Source of the DNA: Oscillospiraceae bacterium
GTDB lineage: Bacteria; Bacillota_A; Clostridia; Oscillospirales; CAG-272
Length of the DNA: 8,458 nucleotides
Assembly: GCA_015064425.1 (NCBI GenBank)
Contig: SVSF01000078.1
Coordinates: forward strand, 1-8,458
Direction of reading: 5' to 3'
Numbering within the stretch: position 1 is the stretch's first letter; the number at the start of each line of letters is the position of its first letter. Under the pieces are notes generated by a model. That model had not been told where the DNA came from. It saw nothing but the letters and a program-made list of their open reading frames with translations, and made no database searches. Shown one piece after another: positions 1 through 7,312 of the stretch. The translations under genes were made by a program, and so were the position numbers.

Positions 1-502
1 AAGCCTTGTCTCCGCAATCGGTCTCCTGTTTTATCTCCACCTTAAGAGCTATTCCGAATTCCTTCTTAATGATAGATGAAATTATATCGGGAGTCTGAGC
101 CGAACAAAGCAGCTCTATTCCGCCATTGGTAAAGGCTATGTAAATATTTATTTTTCCGTCTTTTATTTCTATACTGTAATCGTTGAAAAATCCGCGGGAG
201 ACTGCGCCTGTTCTCTGGAGCTCAGTCAACACCTCGGGAATATAAGCTTTTGAAAAAAGCTCTTCGGGATATTTGGGGAATATGCGTACAGATCTGAGCT
301 CATATGCATTCTTCAATTCCGTTTCAAGCTCGTACAATACCTTTTTAGGTATGATAGAGCCAAAGCTCGCATCAACCTCGATCATTCTCTTTTCGCGCTC
401 AATACGTGTCTTAAACTCCGTACACGAAGTGAGAATATCTTTGAATTCTTCGCTTGTTGGCGTGTATCGTGCAAAAAGCTCTCCTAGATTTTTGTTTGCC
501 AT
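1..502 (-). CDS. polC: DNA polymerase III PolC-type, N-terminal fragment
   Basis: This is the first 167 codons of a gene that runs off the left edge, starting MANKNLGELFARY. PolC is the replicative polymerase of low-GC Gram-positives, with a built-in 3'-5' exonuclease; the visible part corresponds only to the N-terminal domain, upstream of the OB, exonuclease and polymerase parts, so no catalytic residue can be checked. It shows a helical, charged beginning followed by alternating strands (around residues 100-160, including DYSIEIKDGKINIYIAF), consistent with that poorly conserved domain. The ATG at 502 is preceded by AAGGA with a 6-base spacer, and this ribosome binding site overlaps the TAA of ispG, so translation of the two genes is probably coupled. 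The call depends strongly on position: polC directly after ispG is the standard order in Clostridia. Another protein is possible but unlikely. Confidence 0.78.
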   Translation of the reverse strand, partial: MANKNLGELFARYTPTSEEFKDILTSCTEFKTRIEREKRMIEVDASFGSIIPKKVLYELETELKNAYELRSVRIFPKYPEELFSKAYIPEVLTELQRTGAVSRGFFNDYSIEIKDGKINIYIAFTNGGIELLCSAQTPDIISSIIKKEFGIALKVEIKQETDCGDKA

Positions 503-511
503 TTTATATCC

Positions 512-1597
512 TTACTGTTCTTGAAATTTTCTTATTTCCTCTATGAGTTTATCGCATATCTTTTCTTCGGGTATCTTTTCACATATAATGCCTTTTTTAA
601 AGAGTACCGCCTCACCGATGCCCCCCGCAACTCCGATATCCGCTTCTCTCGCTTCACCGGGACCGTTTACGGCACAGCCCATAAAGGCTACCGTCATTGG
701 TATTTTCTGTGAGACTTCTCTTTCTATTCTGTCCTCCAGCTCTTTTACAAGGGGAATAAGATCTATCTTCGTTCTGCCGCAAGTGGGGCAGGAGACGATA
801 TTTATTTTTTTTCTTTCGTCAAGCGAAAGCGCATGAAGGATGTTCCTTGCCGAAGCTATCTCCTTTACGGGATCGGCAGTAAGGGATACTCTCACCGTAT
901 CTCCTATGCCATCGCAAAGAAGTGAGCCTATGCCCACGGCTGATTTGATAATCCCCGTACCTTCAAGCCCCGCCTCGGTAACTCCGATATGTATCGGATA
1001 ATCCACTGCCTCCGCAAGAAGTCTGTTCGCCTTGACGGTACTTCTTACATCCGATGCTTTTATTGATATAACAGTATCGTAAAAATCGTATTTCTCAAGT
1101 ATTTTTGCATGCTCCATTGCACTTTCGAAAAGCGCTTCGGGAACGGGACCTCCGTATTTGGCAAGAAGCTCCTTTTGTACAGATCCGGAATTTACGCCTA
1201 TACGAATGGGAATATTCCTTTCCTTGCATGCATTGACTACCGCTTTTACCTTCTCTTCTCCGCCGATATTTCCGGGATTTATACGTATCTTATCTACGCC
1301 TGCAGCAGCACATTCAAGTGCTATCTTATAGTCAAAATGTATATCACTGACAAGAGGCACTTTAATACCTCTGTTCTTCAGCTCATATATAGACGAAGCG
1401 CACGAAACATTGGGTATCGCAATTCTTACGATATCCGCGCCTGCATCCTCAAACTCCTTTATCTGAGCATAAAGAGCCTCAATATCGGAGCTATCCTTAT
1501 TTGCCATAGTCTGTACGGAAATCGGCGAGTCACCGCCTATATAAATATTTCCGACCTTGACTTTTCTTGTTTTTCTTCTGAATTCGTTGTACGTCAT
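512..1597 (-). CDS. ispG: 4-hydroxy-3-methylbut-2-enyl diphosphate synthase (flavodoxin/ferredoxin)
   Basis: IspG (GcpE) is a cytosolic [4Fe-4S] enzyme that reductively opens methylerythritol cyclodiphosphate to HMB-PP, the second-last step of the MEP isoprenoid pathway. The 361-residue product has the short bacterial form: an N-terminal TIM-barrel part (VQTMANKDSSD near 29-38, RINPGNIG at 105-112, GVTEAGLEGTG around 205-214) and a C-terminal cluster domain. The cluster ligands are visible as Cys270 and Cys273 in SCPTCGR, Cys308 in GCAVNGPGE, and Glu315 in the same motif, matching the known three-Cys plus Glu arrangement. The start is two bases after the rseP stop with only a weak GGG-type ribosome binding site, so coupled translation from rseP is likely. 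It shares the operon with dxr, an earlier enzyme of the same pathway. Confidence 0.97.
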   Translation of the reverse strand: MTYNEFRRKTRKVKVGNIYIGGDSPISVQTMANKDSSDIEALYAQIKEFEDAGADIVRIAIPNVSCASSIYELKNRGIKVPLVSDIHFDYKIALECAAAGVDKIRINPGNIGGEEKVKAVVNACKERNIPIRIGVNSGSVQKELLAKYGGPVPEALFESAMEHAKILEKYDFYDTVISIKASDVRSTVKANRLLAEAVDYPIHIGVTEAGLEGTGIIKSAVGIGSLLCDGIGDTVRVSLTADPVKEIASARNILHALSLDERKKINIVSCPTCGRTKIDLIPLVKELEDRIEREVSQKIPMTVAFMGCAVNGPGEAREADIGVAGGIGEAVLFKKGIICEKIPEEKICDKLIEEIRKFQEQ

Positions 1598-1599
1598 TT

Positions 1600-2649
1600 T
1601 TAACCCGTTATAAGTTTTACTATGTCTTTAAAGGTTATAAGAAGCATAAATCCCATAAGCAGAACAAGTCCTACAAAATGAATGATTCCCTCTATTTTGG
1701 GATCAATAGGCTTCCTTCTTATAAGTTCTATCAATTGGAAGAATATCTTTCCTCCGTCAAGCGCGGGTATTGGCAAAAGGTTCATTACACCGAGATTCAT
1801 GGTAATAAGCACCGTTATGGGAAGAAGGCTGGACCAATCCTTTTTAGCTTCCTCACTTATGACCCCGGTAACCCCTACGGGACCCGACACCTGTTCAAGT
1901 CCGTATTTACCCGTGAGCATATCGTAAAGAGATTCCCATACAAGTCTGACGTTTGCAACGCTCTTGTAAAAGGTATGCTTTATCACGGAAAATACGTTCT
2001 TTTCTTCCGCAAAAATATAAAAATCTCTCGTGCCGAACAGAGCTCCTTCGGACACCACCGTAGGAAATTTAACGTCTTCAAGAAGCAGCTTTTCGCCTTC
2101 TCTCATTACCAACACGTCCGCAGGTTCAACACCCTTGCGCATAATAGTATATACAAGGTCATCGGAAATATGGACCCTTCTTCCTCCGATGGAAAGAATA
2201 GTATCGCCTACCCTAAGACCGCTCTGCTCCGTAATTGATACTCCGGTCTCCTGATCGGGTACAAACTGTGCAACCGTCGTCCCGCCTATAGCTTCCGAAT
2301 TTAAGGTAACACATAGAGCAAGTACGGCTCCCAGCAATATATTCATCGCAGCACCGGCTACCGTAATTATCATCCTTTGCCATACGGGTTTGCGGCTGAA
2401 GGCATTTTCCTCAAAGGACTCCTCATCTTCGCCCACCATACTTACAAATCCGCCGATGGGAAGCAGGCGCAAAGAATAAGCTATACCTGTTTTTTTGGAA
2501 GTATGAGTAAATATCTTCGGACCCATACCGATAGCGAACTCATATATTCCTACGTCAAATATTCTTGCGCATATATAGTGACCCAGCTCATGTATAAAGA
2601 TCAGTAATCCGAATATCAGTATTGCAACGACTATATAAATACAGATCAT
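1600..2649 (-). CDS. rseP: RseP/RasP-type site-2 intramembrane zinc metalloprotease
   Basis: This is a membrane protease of the S2P family (M50), which cleaves anti-sigma factors and signal-peptide remnants inside the membrane; its substrates here are unknown. The 349 residues show the zinc site HELGH at 20-24 in the first membrane helix, a second helix around 92-115, a PDZ-like domain around 125-205 (GLRVGDTILSIGG), and the conserved NLLPIPALDGG at 290-300, whose Asp298 is the third metal ligand, then a last helix near 321-341. Size and order are typical. The only usable start is the ATG at 2649, since an in-frame stop lies at 2662-2664. GGGAG touches that ATG without a spacer, so normal ribosome binding looks poor and re-initiation after the dxr TGA seven bases upstream is likely. 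Confidence 0.96.
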   Translation of the reverse strand: MICIYIVVAILIFGLLIFIHELGHYICARIFDVGIYEFAIGMGPKIFTHTSKKTGIAYSLRLLPIGGFVSMVGEDEESFEENAFSRKPVWQRMIITVAGAAMNILLGAVLALCVTLNSEAIGGTTVAQFVPDQETGVSITEQSGLRVGDTILSIGGRRVHISDDLVYTIMRKGVEPADVLVMREGEKLLLEDVKFPTVVSEGALFGTRDFYIFAEEKNVFSVIKHTFYKSVANVRLVWESLYDMLTGKYGLEQVSGPVGVTGVISEEAKKDWSSLLPITVLITMNLGVMNLLPIPALDGGKIFFQLIELIRRKPIDPKIEGIIHFVGLVLLMGFMLLITFKDIVKLITG

Positions 2650-2656
2650 CTCCCAT

Positions 2657-3799
2657 TCAAATCAATTCATATGCCATCCGTCGGGCTTCTTTATCTGTTT
2701 TAAGAACAGACTCAATGGAGTCCATAGGCAGTCTTTCGATTTCGTCAACTACCTTTGAAACGATATCAAAAATATCGGTGAATCCAATTTTTCCTTCAAG
2801 AAAAGCCGCAACGGCTACTTCGTTGGAGGCATTGAGTGCGGCGGGTACCGTACCTCCTTTTTTTATTGCTTTCTTTGCACATTCAAGCAATGAGAAAGTT
2901 TCGCCATCAGGCTCATAAAAGCTTAATGTTCCTATCTTTTTAAGATCCAGAGGCTCTGTTCCGAAATCGACTCTGTTCGGATACGTCACCGCATACTGAA
3001 TACAAGTTCTCATATCGGGAGTACCTAATTGAGCTATAACGGCATTATCTTCAAATTCCACCATTGAGTGGATCACGCTTTCTCTGTGTACCACTACCTC
3101 AACCTTTTCTACAGGTACTCCGAAAAGGTGTACCGCTTCTATTATCTCAAAGCCCTTATTTAACAGAGTAGCGGAATCAACAGTTATCTTCTTGCCCATT
3201 TTCCAAGTAGGATGAGCAAGTGCTTCTGCGGCACTTATAGCGGAAAGCTCTTCTCTTTTTCTGCCGAAAAAGGGCCCTCCCGACGCCGTAAGCAATATTC
3301 TTTTTATCTTATTGTGTATGTTTCCTTCAAGGCACTGGAATATGGCGCTGTGTTCACTGTCTACGGGAAGAAGCTTTACTCCCTTTCTTTTTACCGCATC
3401 CATTACAAGGTCGCCTGCGGTAACGAGGGATTCTTTGTTGGCAAGTGCAAGATCCTTGTTTGAATTTATAACCGCCATAGAAGGCAGAAGTCCTGCGAGA
3501 CCGATGATCGAATTAAGCACTAGCTCTGAGGGGCTCTTTTCAGCCATCTCGCATATTCCGTCTGCACCGGCGTATACCTTAACGTTTGTATCGGATATAC
3601 GCTTTTTAAGTTCCTCCGCCGCAGCTTTATCCTCTACCGCACACATGAAAGGCTTAAATTCTCTTATCTGCTCCTCGAGGAGCTTTATATTTTTCCCCGT
3701 ACTCAAAGCGTCTACTCTGTACGAGCATCTTCTTGCAACGTCAAGCGCCTGCATTCCTACGGATCCAGTAGAACCGAGCACGCTTATATTATGTCCCAT
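2657..3799 (-). CDS. dxr: 1-deoxy-D-xylulose 5-phosphate reductoisomerase
   Basis: Dxr (IspC) converts DXP to MEP with NADPH, the first committed step of the non-mevalonate isoprenoid pathway and the target of fosmidomycin. The 380-residue protein has the NADPH-binding GSTGSVG at 9-15, NKESLVTAG at 121-129, the metal ligands Asp147 and Glu149 in PVDSEHSAIFQ, ASGGPFF at 172-178, and HPTWKMGKKITVDSATLLNKG at 196-216 leading to Glu218, the third metal ligand. A helical C-terminal domain follows. Length matches the family. The start is preceded by GAGGAG with a rather long spacer of 11 bases. It lies 22 bp after cdsA and seven bases before rseP. Together with ispG it places two MEP-pathway enzymes in one transcript with UppS, which consumes the product IPP. 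Confidence 0.97.
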   Translation of the reverse strand: MGHNISVLGSTGSVGMQALDVARRCSYRVDALSTGKNIKLLEEQIREFKPFMCAVEDKAAAEELKKRISDTNVKVYAGADGICEMAEKSPSELVLNSIIGLAGLLPSMAVINSNKDLALANKESLVTAGDLVMDAVKRKGVKLLPVDSEHSAIFQCLEGNIHNKIKRILLTASGGPFFGRKREELSAISAAEALAHPTWKMGKKITVDSATLLNKGFEIIEAVHLFGVPVEKVEVVVHRESVIHSMVEFEDNAVIAQLGTPDMRTCIQYAVTYPNRVDFGTEPLDLKKIGTLSFYEPDGETFSLLECAKKAIKKGGTVPAALNASNEVAVAAFLEGKIGFTDIFDIVSKVVDEIERLPMDSIESVLKTDKEARRMAYELI

Positions 3800-3821
3800 T
3801 TATATTTTTTCTCCTCAATTT

Positions 3822-4655
3822 TTATGAAAACAATGCAAAGCTTTTGCCTGCAACCGAACAAAAAATGTATAAGAAACAGGAGACCGCTATAACGCTGTCG
3901 AATCGGTCAAGAATTCCGCCGTGGCCGGGGAATATGCTTCCGTAGTCCTTTATTCCGAATATTCTCTTTATTGCGGACGCTATAAGATCGCCCATCTGGG
4001 ATATAAATGTGAGTATAAGACCTACCGTAAACAGAGCAAGATAATTAGGTACCGCATCGGAGATCTTGGATACGATAAAACCGCAAAGCATTACGGCAAA
4101 CGCTCCGAAAACAACACCGAATACCGCCCCTTCAACGGTCTTTTTGGGGCTGATATCCGGAATAAGCTTATGCTTTCCGAAAAAGCTTCCTCCGAAATAT
4201 GCAAAGGTATCGCACATCCACGGAGTAATAAATGCCAAAAGATAGATATATTTTCCGTGTTCCATATCGCGGAGAAGGATGAGAGCGCTGAAACCGAATA
4301 CAGTATATACTGTAAATACGGCGCAAAGCATAGCATCCTTCAGATCTGTAGTTTTATGCATAAGCACCGCAGACGTAAAGCAAGCAAAAAAGTACAGAAA
4401 AGAAATCGCCGCGACATATGCGATATACGTATTTCCTTCTATAAACCTTGCCATCAGCGGTACAGCCAACGCAAATGCAAGACCGGATGCCGCTATGGGT
4501 ATATTCTTCTTAAGAGACGTACATTTAAGTATCTCACAGGCACCGATCACACTGAGCAAGGTGCCGAGGATCACAAAAGCTACGGTATGAGAGTAGATCA
4601 AAAAAGGAATAAATACCGCAACCGCAACTATAGCCGTTATAATACGAGTTTTCAT
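3822..4655 (-). CDS. cdsA: Phosphatidate cytidylyltransferase (CDP-diacylglycerol synthase)
   Basis: CdsA is an integral membrane enzyme that makes CDP-diacylglycerol from phosphatidic acid and CTP, the branch point for phosphatidylglycerol and other phospholipids. The 277-residue protein is mostly hydrophobic with about eight membrane segments. The family signature is complete from Ser227 to Asp253: SAIKR, KDYG at 236-239, FPGHGGILDRFD at 242-253, carrying the acidic residues that bind the metal and CTP. A second conserved block, CDTFAYFGGSFFGKHKL, spans 148-164, followed by SPKKTVEG at 169-176. The ATG is chosen because GGAGG stands five bases upstream, the best site in the operon along with that of frr. 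It follows uppS by 15 bp. Several Cys residues in membrane segments are a minor feature and probably not functional. Confidence 0.96.
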   Translation of the reverse strand: MKTRIITAIVAVAVFIPFLIYSHTVAFVILGTLLSVIGACEILKCTSLKKNIPIAASGLAFALAVPLMARFIEGNTYIAYVAAISFLYFFACFTSAVLMHKTTDLKDAMLCAVFTVYTVFGFSALILLRDMEHGKYIYLLAFITPWMCDTFAYFGGSFFGKHKLIPDISPKKTVEGAVFGVVFGAFAVMLCGFIVSKISDAVPNYLALFTVGLILTFISQMGDLIASAIKRIFGIKDYGSIFPGHGGILDRFDSVIAVSCFLYIFCSVAGKSFALFS

Positions 4656-4670
4656 ATTTTCCTCCGAAAA

Positions 4671-5372
4671 TTATACGTTTCCGTATCTGCGCTTTCTTTG
4701 ATAGAAAGCCTCTACGGCTTCGTCTATATCCTTTTCGCCCATATCAGGCCAAAGAGTATCGGTAAAATAAAGCTCGGAATAGGAGCTTTGCCATAAAAGG
4801 AAATTTGAAAGACGGAGCTCTCCGCCTGTGCGCACGATAAGATCCGGTGCCGGACTTATGACAGTATAGAGATTTTCCTCTATATCCTTCTCCGTTATTT
4901 CCGTTTTGCCATGCTTTATAGCAGTATTGACGGCATGAACTATCTCATTTCTTCCACCGTAATTTACCGCTATGTTGAGCACATTGCTTCCGGATGCCGA
5001 GTCATTTTCGACTTTTCTGATCTTATTAAGAACGTTTTCGGGAAACACGCTCATATCGCCAATAAATACTATACGGATATCGTTCTTTATTATCTCGGCA
5101 AAAGCTTTTTCAAGATAAACGTCGAAGAGCTTCATTATTGCATCTACTTCAACCTTGGGACGCTTCCAGTTCTCCGTGGAAAAGGCGTAGACGGTAACGT
5201 TGCGTATACCGATATCGCAGCAGTAACGTACCACTTTTTCAAAGACCCCTGCGCCCACCTTATGTCCGTACTCCCTGGGCATTCCCTTTTTCTTTGCCCA
5301 ACGTCCGTTTCCGTCCATAATAAAGGCCACGTGCTTTAATCTGTCGTCTACCCTTTTTTCATTATTGTTCAT
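4671..5372 (-). CDS. uppS: Undecaprenyl-diphosphate synthase (cis-prenyltransferase)
   Basis: UppS extends farnesyl diphosphate with eight IPP units in cis to make the C55 lipid carrier for peptidoglycan and wall polymers; it acts in the cytosol at the membrane. The 233-residue product has all family motifs: FIMDGNGRWAKKKG at 17-30 with catalytic Asp20, FSTENWKRP at 64-72, DLIVRTGGELRLSNFLLWQ at 177-195 holding the diphosphate-binding arginines 181 and 187, and YSELYF at 198-203, whose Glu200 matches the magnesium-binding glutamate. The ATG has AAGGA nine bases upstream. The 63-bp gap to frr, the longest inside the operon, contains a hairpin ending a few bases before this ribosome binding site. 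A related cis-prenyl synthase of another chain length cannot be fully excluded, but the gene position argues for UppS. Confidence 0.96.
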   Translation of the reverse strand: MNNNEKRVDDRLKHVAFIMDGNGRWAKKKGMPREYGHKVGAGVFEKVVRYCCDIGIRNVTVYAFSTENWKRPKVEVDAIMKLFDVYLEKAFAEIIKNDIRIVFIGDMSVFPENVLNKIRKVENDSASGSNVLNIAVNYGGRNEIVHAVNTAIKHGKTEITEKDIEENLYTVISPAPDLIVRTGGELRLSNFLLWQSSYSELYFTDTLWPDMGEKDIDEAVEAFYQRKRRYGNV

Positions 5373-5389
5373 ATGTCTATATCCTTTAA

Positions 5390-5417
5390 CAACCGGGAAG
5401 ACAAAACTCCCCGGTTG
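5390..5417 (-). promoter_or_regulatory. Intercistronic hairpin between frr and uppS
   Basis: On the minus strand CAACCGGGGAG pairs with CTTCCCGGTTG across a six-base loop (TTTTGT), giving an 11-bp stem with one G-U pair. The G-U would be an A-C mismatch in a plus-strand RNA, so the fold favours the operon transcript. No U-run follows the stem; the next bases are TTAAAGGA, the uppS ribosome binding site. It is therefore not a standard terminator and could stabilise or process the message, or tune uppS translation. The role is inferred. Confidence 0.6.
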
Positions 5418-5435
5418 CTTCTTTCAAAAATCTTA

Positions 5436-5990
5436 TTAGATCGCCATTATCTCTGCGTCTTTTTTTGCAACGACTGCTTCAACATTCTTGATATACTTAT
5501 CTGTAAGTGCCTGAACGTCCTTTTCAGCTACCTTTACATCATCCTCTGTAAGAATTCCTGCCTTCTTCTGATCCTTTATCTTATCATTTGCATCTCTTCT
5601 TACATTACGAACAGCTACCTTTGCATCCTCGCCCATTTTGGATACCTGCTTGGTAAGCTCTTTTCTGCGCTCTTCCGTAGGCTGAGGAAATGCCATTCTG
5701 AGCATTTTACCGTCATTTGCGGGGAAAATACCGATATCGGAAGCTATGATAGCCTTTTCAATAGCTTTGAGTGTTGTGGAATCCCAGGGCTGGATAGTAA
5801 GTGTTCTGGGATCGGGAGTCTTTATTTCAGCCATCTGATTTATAGCTGTGGGAACACCGTAATAATCAACTTTAACTTTATCAAGTATGCCTGCGTTTGC
5901 ACGTCCTGCTCTTACGTTTACGAGATCGCTTTCAAAAACCGAAATAGTCTTTTTCATCTTTTCTTCGAATTCTTTTAAATCAAATTTCAT
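5436..5990 (-). CDS. frr: Ribosome recycling factor
   Basis: RRF works with EF-G to split the post-termination ribosome so subunits can be reused. The 184 residues match the usual length of about 185. The three-helix bundle domain is split by the small beta domain, as in the family: N-terminal helix 1-28 with VRAGRANAGILDKVKVDYYG (27-45), beta domain about 30-105 with TPDPRTLTIQPWD (58-70) and PANDGKMLRMAFPQPTEERR (90-109), then two long helices with VRNVRRDAND (127-136) that includes the conserved Arg132. The ATG is preceded by GGAGG at six bases, a very strong site that fits a highly expressed protein. Two TAA codons in a row end the gene. It sits 36 bp after pyrH, its usual partner. Confidence 0.98.
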   Translation of the reverse strand: MKFDLKEFEEKMKKTISVFESDLVNVRAGRANAGILDKVKVDYYGVPTAINQMAEIKTPDPRTLTIQPWDSTTLKAIEKAIIASDIGIFPANDGKMLRMAFPQPTEERRKELTKQVSKMGEDAKVAVRNVRRDANDKIKDQKKAGILTEDDVKVAEKDVQALTDKYIKNVEAVVAKKDAEIMAI

Positions 5991-6026
5991 ACAAAACCTC
6001 CGTGTTTTTATCTATAATAGTTTTTT

Positions 6027-6755
6027 TTACTCTTTTTCGTGAACTATTGTGCCTATCTTTTCTCCCATGACCGCACGCTTGATGTTATTAACGTCGTCAA
6101 GTCCGAACAAAAGAAGAGGAATATGGTTTTCCATACAGAAGGAGGTTGCCGTAGTATCTATTACGGTAAGTCCCTTTTCAAGTATATCCATATAGTCGAT
6201 AGAACCGATCTTCTTGGCATTGGGGTCCTTTTTGGGGTCTGCGGTATATACGCCGTCTACGTTCTTTGCCAGAAGGACGATATCCGCATTTATCTCTGCC
6301 GCTCTGAGAACCGCCGCAGTATCTGTAGAGAAGAAGGGACTTCCGATACCGCATCCGAAGATAACGACTCTGCCCTTTTCAAGATGGCTTACAGCTTTGT
6401 TTCTTATATAAGGCTCGGCAAACTCATGCATATCTATTGCCGTCATTACTCTGGCGTCAAGACCGCACTGTTCAAGAGCATCCTCGATAGCAAGAGCGTT
6501 TATGGTAGTTGCGAGCATTCCCATGTGGTCCGCTCTGGTCCTGTCCATTTTACCGCCCTGACGTCCGCGCCAAATATTACCCGCACCGACAACCAAAGCA
6601 ACCTCTACACCTATATCCACACATTCCTTTATTACCTTGCATATAGACGTAAGAAAATCGTAATTAAGTATTCCGTCAACTCCTGCGGAAAGAGCTTCGC
6701 CCGAAAGCTTTATCAAAACTCTTTTGTATGCAGGCTTTATACTGTTATCTGCCAT
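6027..6755 (-). CDS. pyrH: UMP kinase
   Basis: PyrH phosphorylates UMP to UDP with ATP; it is a homohexamer of the amino-acid-kinase fold, usually activated by GTP and inhibited by UTP. With the ATG at 6755 the product has 242 residues, the normal size. Motifs are [12 protein letters not shown] at 11-22, [13 protein letters not shown] at 55-67, [19 protein letters not shown] at 76-94, [22 protein letters not shown] at 131-152, [14 protein letters not shown] at 161-174 and [10 protein letters not shown] at 201-210. The frame extends 25 codons further to a TTG at 6830, but that stretch covers a good promoter and has no family similarity, so the shorter start is preferred. The ribosome binding site (GTGGG, about nine bases away) is modest. 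In many bacteria rpsB and tsf precede this gene; here they do not, and pyrH heads the operon. Confidence 0.96.
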   Translation of the reverse strand: MADNSIKPAYKRVLIKLSGEALSAGVDGILNYDFLTSICKVIKECVDIGVEVALVVGAGNIWRGRQGGKMDRTRADHMGMLATTINALAIEDALEQCGLDARVMTAIDMHEFAEPYIRNKAVSHLEKGRVVIFGCGIGSPFFSTDTAAVLRAAEINADIVLLAKNVDGVYTADPKKDPNAKKIGSIDYMDILEKGLTVIDTTATSFCMENHIPLLLFGLDDVNNIKRAVMGEKIGTIVHEKE

Positions 6756-6789
6756 AGCTTTAGACCCACTTTCTGTTTTACTGACTATT

Positions 6790-6818
6790 ATTTTACTTGA
6801 AAATGTGTCATTTGTAAA
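6790..6818 (-). promoter_or_regulatory. Predicted sigma-A promoter of the pyrH operon
   Basis: The minus strand reads TTTACA (6818-6813), a 17-base spacer, then TAAAAT (6795-6790). Each hexamer matches five of six consensus positions and the spacer is ideal. Transcription would begin near 6783, leaving a leader of about 28 bases before the ATG at 6755. The sequence upstream to about 6900 is very AT-rich and could act as an UP element. The promoter lies just after the terminator of the preceding gene, as expected for an operon head. Confidence 0.7.
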
Positions 6819-6900
6819 TATCTTATTCAAATTTTCATTGCTATAATCCCATTATTATTTACATTTTATTTATAAATAGGATTTTTTTATCTGAAAAACT

Positions 6901-6927
6901 GAAAAAGGACCGTATAAAACGGTCCTT
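6901..6927 (-). terminator. Intrinsic terminator of the Cys/Asn-rich gene
   Basis: On the minus strand AAGGACCG pairs with CGGTCCTT around a seven-base loop (TTTTATA), a perfect 8-bp stem, and runs into TTT and, after CAG, a second T-run. It begins 13 bases after the stop codon at 6941. It separates the Cys/Asn-rich gene from the pyrH operon, which then needs its own promoter, and one is seen at 6790-6818. Confidence 0.85.
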
Positions 6928-6940
6928 AAATTTCATTGAC

Positions 6941-7312
6941 TTATCTGCATCTTCGGCTGCAGCCTCTGCCGAAGAGACGGTTTACAAAAGAACATATACT
7001 GCATCCGCAGTTGTTATTGCATACGCAGTTGTTATTGCATACGCAGTTGTTATTGCATACGCAGTTGTTATTGCATACGCAGTTGTTATTGCAACCGCTG
7101 TTATTATTGCAGCCGCAATTACTGCTGCATCCTCCTGTACTGCCACAGTTGTTATTGACATCTCCGCATATGCTTCCGCAGTTATTGCCGCAGCTGTCGT
7201 CAATATCGCTGACCGCACTGACTCCGTTACCGCAACCGCTGCAGTTTGTTGTATATCCGCTGCAGAGTCTGTATGAGCTGCAGCCTTCTCCGTATAAGTT
7301 ATTGTCGCACAT
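6941..7312 (-). CDS. Cys- and Asn-rich low-complexity repeat protein of unknown function
   Basis: I do not recognise a defined family. The 123-residue product contains 26 cysteines (about 21%) and 29 asparagines, few hydrophobic residues and no signal peptide. The N-terminal half (1-60) is irregular with Cys-Gly and Cys-Ser pairs; residues 74-104 are a near-perfect array of CNNNC joined by V or G; the end is basic (VNRLFGRGCSRRCR). Similar Clostridia proteins are often given the loose name 'chorion class high-cysteine protein', which says only that they are Cys-rich. AAGGTGG nine bases before the ATG is a good ribosome binding site and an intrinsic terminator follows the stop, so it looks like a real single-gene transcript. 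A TATACT element at 7357-7362 could be its -10, without a clear -35. A spore or surface coat component, metal-binding protein or modified peptide precursor are all open possibilities; none is shown. Confidence 0.8.
   Translation of the reverse strand: MCDNNLYGEGCSSYRLCSGYTTNCSGCGNGVSAVSDIDDSCGNNCGSICGDVNNNCGSTGGCSSNCGCNNNSGCNNNCVCNNNCVCNNNCVCNNNCVCNNNCGCSICSFVNRLFGRGCSRRCR
7007..7132 (-). repeat. 18-bp tandem repeat array inside the Cys/Asn-rich gene
   Basis: On the plus strand the unit GCAGTTGTTATTGCATAC occurs four times without change from 7007 to 7078. A fifth copy (7079-7096) ends AACC instead of ATAC, and two more degenerate units follow to 7132. Each unit encodes six residues, CNNNC plus V, on the minus strand. 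Since the unit is a multiple of three, gain or loss of copies keeps the reading frame. Identity at the DNA level, including synonymous positions, points to recent expansion. Confidence 0.95.

Noticed and set aside
3921..4796. A 291-codon open frame on the plus strand
   Set aside because: It lies fully opposite cdsA and part of uppS, has low-complexity Lys/Arg/Tyr-rich content and no recognisable motif; the minus-strand genes have complete family signatures.
5390..5417. frr-uppS hairpin as a terminator
   Set aside because: No T-run follows the stem and no promoter is evident before uppS, so full termination would silence essential genes.
6867..6878. Perfect 12-bp palindrome TATTTATAAATA upstream of the pyrH promoter
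   Set aside because: Only A and T, in a very AT-rich stretch where such symmetry arises by chance.
7007..7096. Tandem repeats as a CRISPR array
   Set aside because: The units are 18 bp and directly adjacent with no spacers, and no cas gene is present; they are in-frame coding repeats.
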